This document shows positions 21,992-26,266 of a DNA stretch of 26,266 nt, piece after piece. Origin of the DNA: Bacteroidales bacterium (GTDB lineage Bacteria; Bacteroidota; Bacteroidia; Bacteroidales; Muribaculaceae); the NCBI GenBank assembly GCA_019416425.1, contig DXXK01000080.1, positions 1-26,266 of the forward strand, written 5' to 3'. Position 1 is the first letter of the stretch; each line of letters begins with the position of its first letter. A program made the translations under genes and the position numbers. The notes beneath the pieces are model-generated. The model worked only from the letters and a program-made list of their open reading frames with translations, ran no database searches and was not told the origin of the DNA.

Positions 21992-22090
21992 CATCAGGAG
22001 GCTTTCGTAGAGATGTACGCACAGCGACCCGACGATAGTCACCAATTCGAAAAGATCAACTCATCCATTCAGTTCGCTAATATACTATAA
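21992..22090 (+). pseudogene. Fossil C-terminus of a paralogous small lipoprotein
   Basis: The 32 codons after the TAG at 21989-21991 are in frame with the lipoprotein gene and end at TAA 22088-22090. They begin HQEAFVEM and share the pattern H-x-E-x-F-x-E-M with residues 67-74 of the intact protein; after an 18-residue offset a Q-aromatic pair also lines up. Codons differ mostly at third positions, as between old paralogs. There is no suitable start, so it is most likely the tail left from a partly deleted duplicate. Stop-codon read-through is the other possibility. Confidence 0.5.
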
Positions 22091-22113
22091 GTAAGTGATT
22101 ATACTGTAAGAAA

Positions 22114-23499
22114 ATGAATGCCATGCTAATCCTCAAATCATACCTCAATAATTACAAGATAATAGTCTTGTTGATATGTTTAGTCGCAATTTTTACCAAC
22201 TGCACTATTGCATATTCTCAAATTGCGCCGTATAATCATACTTCTGACCCATATTCTGTGTGTACAGAATCTGGAATCAGCAAGCCAACACTGCAATACT
22301 TTCAGGTGCGACTGAAAGGCGATCATGGAGTAAGTTTGATTGACCTTGACGGCAATATTATTGCTCGTAACTTCACTCCTGTAAACAATTCATTTGGTAA
22401 AGTAGAAGCCACGAATTGGACATCACCGGTAATAGATGATATTATTGCTGTGGTTCGCTACAGAAAGGTTGTAGACTGGCAAGATTCAAGAAGAAGCATT
22501 ACAATTTATCGTAATGCATCATCGCCGACCCCTATTCCGGGATTATCGGATTTATATAGTGCTAACATTATAAATCCTAATTTATTCCCTATCAGCCGTT
22601 ATGGAGAGCGTATAAAGTTCGTAGACAAACATGGTAAAGAGAAATTTACGGTTATGCCTATTGATGGTATGGAACCAAGGTCGGTCTATCCGATAATCCT
22701 AAATGGGTTGATAACGGTTGAGATGGACAATGATAAATATGGTGCTGTCAATACGATGGGAGAATGGGTTATATATCCTGAATGGAATAGTATAACTGTT
22801 CTATTCGATGGTTCCATCATGGGTTTGAAAGATGCGGGTATGATTTATAAGATTACATTGACCGATAAATCGTCACATTCTACAAGAATTGATATACCTA
22901 TTGATTTTTATGACTTAGGGAGATCAAACGGGAAATATCTTGCTGAAGAGTTTTTTGATAACGGAGAGCATATTTCAAATATATATAACCGAGATTATAA
23001 GTATATAACGACATTATATAACACAGATTTTGTAAGGTTCAGCTTGAGTCATCCAGATTTACTTCTTGTGCGAAGAGATTTTAAAGTTGGACTGAATTCC
23101 CATGACTGCCTGATTGACATCAGCAAGAACAATTCTGCTGTTTCAAAATCATATTCATATATGGATGAACTCCCGGATGGTAATTATCTCGCGTATAACA
23201 AAACTGCAAAAGATGACGTTCATAAATGCTGGTATGTCAAAACAGATGGTTCAGAGACAGTATTGCCGAACAATACAGAATTCCCACTCCGACACCCGGG
23301 CATGGCGCTTTTTTATCATGGAACAATTAATAATTTCATTGTGAAATCCACCAATGAAAATGCCGGGTATATTTGCTATAGTAATGGTGACAAGGTCGGT
23401 AATCTTGAAATAGAAGAATACTATAATACGCGGTGGGAAGTTGAGCCTGTTAAAAGCAGTTACTATCGCATTAATATAGTAGATAAAAAGAAGAAATGA
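22114..23499 (+). CDS. Exported WG-repeat-like protein
   Basis: 461 aa. The N-terminus has a long hydrophobic signal (IIVLLICLVAIFTNC) that ends either in a lipobox-like FTNC or at a signal peptidase site near AYSQ. Residues about 205-224 (DNDKYGAVNTMGEWVIYPEW) match the WG/KWG repeat pattern, and GVSLIDLDGNIIARNF near residue 73 is a weaker copy; the remainder is beta-rich and may hold more degenerate copies. WG-repeat proteins are common exported proteins in Bacteroidales with no fixed role. The stop overlaps the next gene by 4 bp (ATGA), so the two are co-translated. Confidence 0.75.
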   Translation: MNAMLILKSYLNNYKIIVLLICLVAIFTNCTIAYSQIAPYNHTSDPYSVCTESGISKPTLQYFQVRLKGDHGVSLIDLDGNIIARNFTPVNNSFGKVEATNWTSPVIDDIIAVVRYRKVVDWQDSRRSITIYRNASSPTPIPGLSDLYSANIINPNLFPISRYGERIKFVDKHGKEKFTVMPIDGMEPRSVYPIILNGLITVEMDNDKYGAVNTMGEWVIYPEWNSITVLFDGSIMGLKDAGMIYKITLTDKSSHSTRIDIPIDFYDLGRSNGKYLAEEFFDNGEHISNIYNRDYKYITTLYNTDFVRFSLSHPDLLLVRRDFKVGLNSHDCLIDISKNNSAVSKSYSYMDELPDGNYLAYNKTAKDDVHKCWYVKTDGSETVLPNNTEFPLRHPGMALFYHGTINNFIVKSTNENAGYICYSNGDKVGNLEIEEYYNTRWEVEPVKSSYYRINIVDKKKK

Positions 23500-24341
23500 T
23501 TTTTCGCATGAAATTAATCAGATTTATCATAACATCAATAATCCTTATATTTGGGAACTGCATCACGCTTGCTCAAACATCTTCCACAAAAGTTGATGGC
23601 AAGGTTATTTTTGTCAACCCTATACCCATGCCTTTGGGCCGCTATGTCCAGTTTGCGGACTCATCGTCAGCTTTTACCATACAGCGATATCTTGCGTCTG
23701 AAGAACTGACCCTGCAAGCTACGTTTATCATAAAATTTCAGATAAATAGACATATTCCCGAATTAGAGCTCATGTCATTTCATGCTGAATCTTTGGGCAA
23801 AGATAAGTTCTATATGAAATTCAAAAAAGATCAAAATGCTGTGGAAAAACTTTCAAATGCGATAGCGGATACCCGGGTCTCTGAGGTCACAGTGCCATGG
23901 TCAAATATCGGCAAAGGTAATATGGATACTATATGCAAGAGAGTTACGGGACAAATGATGCGGTTTACAGATTCAAGTATATACCGTCGCGTGCCTCAAT
24001 CAAATGTAAGATTGGTTGGCTTTGGTTCAAAATCCATAATTCTGACGGAGCCGGCTTCTTTAAAATTCTATTCTGAAGATGGATTAAGTCGCCTACATTT
24101 TACTATTGATATTCCTTATTCTGATATCTCTAAAAATTACGGTAATGAAACCGCAGTATATCCGTCTTACGCTATAGTTTCTACGACAAACAATTCTTTT
24201 AGGGCTGTGTTAAAGACGCCACAGAATTGGCAAGGTGTAACACAATTCTTTTTTGGAGACTTCTCTATAACTCCGCGTGACATGGACACACTATTGACTG
24301 ATGATATATTAATAACAGTCTATAATCGAAAGGAGAATTAG
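23496..24341 (+). CDS. Exported protein of unknown function
   Basis: 281 aa from ATG 23496, which overlaps the previous stop; ATG 23508 (MKLIRFIITSIILIFG) is an equally good start. The signal peptide is cut near LAQ. The mature part is beta-rich with a repeated F/Y-x-IKFQI style, and I recognise no family. It forms a coupled pair with the WG-repeat-like protein and belongs to the AT-rich run of exported proteins. Confidence 0.7.
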   Translation: MIFRMKLIRFIITSIILIFGNCITLAQTSSTKVDGKVIFVNPIPMPLGRYVQFADSSSAFTIQRYLASEELTLQATFIIKFQINRHIPELELMSFHAESLGKDKFYMKFKKDQNAVEKLSNAIADTRVSEVTVPWSNIGKGNMDTICKRVTGQMMRFTDSSIYRRVPQSNVRLVGFGSKSIILTEPASLKFYSEDGLSRLHFTIDIPYSDISKNYGNETAVYPSYAIVSTTNNSFRAVLKTPQNWQGVTQFFFGDFSITPRDMDTLLTDDILITVYNRKEN

Positions 24342-24409
24342 AAGTGCAATCTATAATATGAAATTCAAGTTCTATACAGACATGAACTTAGACTTTTACA
24401 TCATAATTA

Positions 24410-24499
24410 ATGCGTGAGATTGGCATCGTGAGTAATGTTAGCAACGATGGGATTTATCATGATGAGCTTTATCATTCGAATTTCTTAAGATATGGTTAA
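24410..24499 (+). CDS. Possible 29-aa small ORF overlapping the next start
   Basis: ATG 24410 opens a frame of 29 codons (MREIGIVSNVSNDGIYHDEL and nine more) whose TAA at 24497-24499 overlaps the start of the membrane protein gene at 24492. It could couple translation as a leader peptide, or be a remnant of another gene. No signal peptide and no recognised family. Confidence 0.25.
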   Translation: MREIGIVSNVSNDGIYHDELYHSNFLRYG

Positions 24500-25109
24500 G
24501 CCCAATATAAATATAAAGGAAGCTAAATTGATACTTGATAAAAAAGTTCTTAAATTGAATATCCGTCGGCATCTTCTGATGGCTATTCTCTTATTCGTTT
24601 TGTGCTGTTCCTTATGGTCGCTCTATGGATTCTGTACTGATTCGATGAAATTAGTAGTTAATGAAGAATATGGAGGTGATCCAATGTATTGGGATACAAA
24701 TTTCACATCAATGGAACTAAGTTCCGGAATTGCTATATCAATATTTTTGATAGCAGCGTATTTTCTGTTCCGTAAAAGTCAATATTGGGTATTCTATTGT
24801 GTTTTTTGGTTTATAATGTTGAGTGTTGGCAATTATATTATAGCGATGCAGTTCCCCATATATAATCTTCAGTTCTCATCAGCAGTATCAGGAACCTTTA
24901 GTCGTAGCATTTCACCTCTTTTAGTCGTATTATGCGGTATAGCATATGCATTACCTTTTCTTATTAGTTTGTTGGCAGTGTCCAACATAAAGGTTCAGGC
25001 ACATATCGCCAGAATTGCGGTGATGATTTTTGTCCCTTTATTAGGTATGTTAGGTTCAATAATGTTGAATATGGTAGTATACATAATCGGTCTTATCTGT
25101 GTGCTATGA
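24492..25109 (+). CDS. Integral membrane protein, about four membrane segments
   Basis: 205 aa. Hydrophobic segments lie at about residues 28-46 (LLMAILLFVLCCSLWSLYGF), 76-92 (SGIAISIFLIAAYFLF), 97-116 (YWVFYCVFWFIMLSVGNYII), 140-162 (LLVVLCGIAYALPFLISLLA) and 172-203 (IAVMIFVPLLGMLGSIML), so four or five spans. The N-terminus is basic and cytoplasmic. I recognise no family. It is the last intact gene of the AT-rich exported/membrane run; a higher-GC gene fragment overlaps its end. Confidence 0.65.
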   Translation: MVKPNINIKEAKLILDKKVLKLNIRRHLLMAILLFVLCCSLWSLYGFCTDSMKLVVNEEYGGDPMYWDTNFTSMELSSGIAISIFLIAAYFLFRKSQYWVFYCVFWFIMLSVGNYIIAMQFPIYNLQFSSAVSGTFSRSISPLLVVLCGIAYALPFLISLLAVSNIKVQAHIARIAVMIFVPLLGMLGSIMLNMVVYIIGLICVL

Positions 25110-25248
25110 GCAACGCGCGGCGACAGATTACTCCCTGGTTTCGGGATGCAACGATTCCTACATCAATCCGTGGCAGTGGATGGAACATGCCCGGATTAGA
25201 CGTCAGAAACTCTCCGTAACAGATAATGTAGATACTGAGTTCGAATAA
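25087..25248 (+). pseudogene. 5'-truncated gene remnant
   Basis: After a stop at 25084-25086 one frame is open to TAA 25246-25248, partly overlapping the membrane protein gene in another frame. From about 25111 the translation is protein-like (RAATDYSLVSGCND, then SYINPWQWMEHARIRRQKL) and its base composition is richer in G+C than the genes to its left. There is no start codon until a Met within NPWQWM. It looks like the C-terminal tail of a gene whose 5' part was lost, perhaps when the AT-rich cluster arrived. Family not recognised. Confidence 0.5.
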
Positions 25249-25257
25249 AACCCGCAA

Positions 25258-26100
25258 CTATATCTCTTCCCAGCCGATGGTGTATTTGGTTTCTTTGCCA
25301 TTCTTTATTTCTGTATAACCCTCGATCCAGGAATTATAAACAGAGGCTGATATATCATAGGAGAAGTCAATCTTTTGAAGACTTTGGTTTGATGTGACTT
25401 CCATAGTCTTGACCAGACTTACAGACAATTTGCCTAAGACTCCCTGATACTGCAACGGCAGGTAGTATCTGCGAACCACGGGACCTTGGACTATTGGAAG
25501 ATAATGCGTGGTCTCTGCTCCGAAATATGCGAATGTTTTGGTAAGCGTCGGATACTTAGGATAACTGTATTCAGAATATCTGACCAGGTCGTTATCCTGC
25601 CATTCAATTTCTGCACACCATTCCAGAGAGGTCGGCTCTTCCCAGTCGGTGTCGTTAGTTCGCTTTTCCGCTGTATTTACTTTGATGAGTTGTCCGGATG
25701 AATTGTATTGGAATTCCATCGTAAAGTTTTTCTTCATCAGCAACTCTCCGTTATTCTTTAAGGTAGCTATAGCTTTGGCATGACTTGCCGTGCCGTTCGG
25801 ATTTAGATACAGCTTCTCATCGTAGGACCAAGTATCCTCACCGATTTGTTCCTCGGCAGTTATCAATATCATGTTTTCACTCTCCGGATAGCTGTATGAG
25901 GCGGTATAATGAAAGGGGGTATCATTATATTCCCATTTAGAAACATACCCGTCGGCATTGTAGTCAAACGACTGGTATGATTCATCGAAATGAATCCACG
26001 ATATCCGATATTCCGGAGGATTGACAGGTTCATCATTGCTGTTGCATGAAGCCAACAATGACACTAAGATACATGAAAAGATTGAATTAAGATACTTCAT
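25258..26100 (-). CDS. Lipoprotein, DUF4595-like
   Basis: 280 aa. The signal ends in the lipobox LASC (Cys19), followed by NSNDEP, an acidic-containing stretch that often marks export to the Bacteroidales surface. The mature part is a series of beta hairpins with the style FDYNADGYVSKWEYND and FQYNSSGQLIKVNT, which recalls DUF4595-type and RHS-like strand repeats in gut Bacteroidales lipoproteins. Function is unknown. It is convergent with the remnant at 25087-25248 and ends only 9 bp from it. A TAACTTTG element at 26137-26144 is a likely promoter. Confidence 0.8.
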   Translation of the reverse strand: MKYLNSIFSCILVSLLASCNSNDEPVNPPEYRISWIHFDESYQSFDYNADGYVSKWEYNDTPFHYTASYSYPESENMILITAEEQIGEDTWSYDEKLYLNPNGTASHAKAIATLKNNGELLMKKNFTMEFQYNSSGQLIKVNTAEKRTNDTDWEEPTSLEWCAEIEWQDNDLVRYSEYSYPKYPTLTKTFAYFGAETTHYLPIVQGPVVRRYYLPLQYQGVLGKLSVSLVKTMEVTSNQSLQKIDFSYDISASVYNSWIEGYTEIKNGKETKYTIGWEEI

Positions 26101-26136
26101 GATTGAAACAATTGATTTAATCCCGCTTCAGTAGGC

Positions 26137-26144
26137 AAAGTTAG
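26137..26144 (-). promoter_or_regulatory. Promoter -7 element TAACTTTG for the terminal lipoprotein gene
   Basis: TAACTTTG on the minus strand lies 36 bp before the start at 26100. No TTTG is present 19-21 bp upstream; the palindrome at 26165-26180 sits close to where the -33 element would be. Confidence 0.45.
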
Positions 26145-26164
26145 GCAAAATAATCGACATTACG

Positions 26165-26180
26165 CTCAACAAATGTTGAG
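26165..26180. promoter_or_regulatory. Palindrome upstream of the terminal lipoprotein gene
   Basis: CTCAACA (26165-26171) and TGTTGAG (26174-26180) are a perfect 7-bp inverted repeat with a 2-nt centre, 20 bp upstream of the minus-strand -7 element. It looks like a dimeric regulator site that may also serve a plus-strand promoter to its right. Confidence 0.4.
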
Positions 26181-26224
26181 AAAAAGTATCGATTAAGGAT
26201 GATGCCTAAACCAAACCAAGATGC

Positions 26225-26232
26225 TATCTTTG
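26225..26232 (+). promoter_or_regulatory. Possible plus-strand -7 element TATCTTTG
   Basis: TATCTTTG fits TAnnTTTG. No -33 match is seen. If real, it drives a gene that starts beyond the right edge of the window. Confidence 0.3.
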
Positions 26233-26266
26233 AAGTTGTTTAAACTAATTTACGTTTCATAAAGAT

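Overview
The window looks like chromosomal DNA of a Bacteroidales bacterium from the gut Bacteroides/Muribaculaceae group. The support is the repeated promoter signature TTTG-N19/20-TAnnTTTG, start codons without Shine-Dalgarno sequences, two outer-membrane beta-barrel receptors of the TonB-dependent type, a BspA-like leucine-rich repeat surface protein, many small exported lipoproteins and a TPR-containing histidine kinase. No tRNA, rRNA, CRISPR array or insertion sequence was seen. The genus cannot be fixed from the sequence alone.

Left part (1-5545): the C-terminal end of a LuxR-type regulator; a convergent gene for an unrecognised Rossmann-like protein; a strikingly symmetric divergent promoter; a secreted esterase with a starch-binding-like tail; then a membrane-anchored winged-helix regulator followed by an outer-membrane receptor. 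TTTGTCA-type direct repeats precede both of the last two genes, and a hairpin abuts the receptor start codon.

Middle (5546-18839): an unrecognised exported protein; an AT-rich two-gene toxin-antitoxin operon (XRE/DUF6922-like antitoxin, AbiEii-like nucleotidyltransferase); an operon of GDP-L-fucose synthase and a histidine-rich COG0523 GTPase whose genes overlap by 4 bp; a divergent S1/P1 nuclease; a NarL-type response regulator and its TPR sensor kinase; a large BspA-like surface protein; and a second outer-membrane receptor. Strong hairpin terminators separate the last units. One of them shares bases with the kinase promoter.

Right part (18915-26266): an AAA_14/DUF4143 ATPase, a 540-bp region with a promoter, a possible short RNA and several inverted repeats, then an AT-rich run of small exported or membrane proteins (20720-25109) that looks accessory. 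Two gene fossils lie in it: an in-frame tail after the stop of a small lipoprotein that repeats that protein's own motif, and a 5'-truncated higher-GC tail at 25087-25248. A convergent lipoprotein gene closes the window.

The best candidates for something new are the symmetric divergent promoter, the membrane regulator/receptor pair with its repeats and start-codon hairpin, the hybrid antitoxin, and the lipoprotein cluster with its fossils. All functional statements rest on reading motifs by eye; no database search was run.
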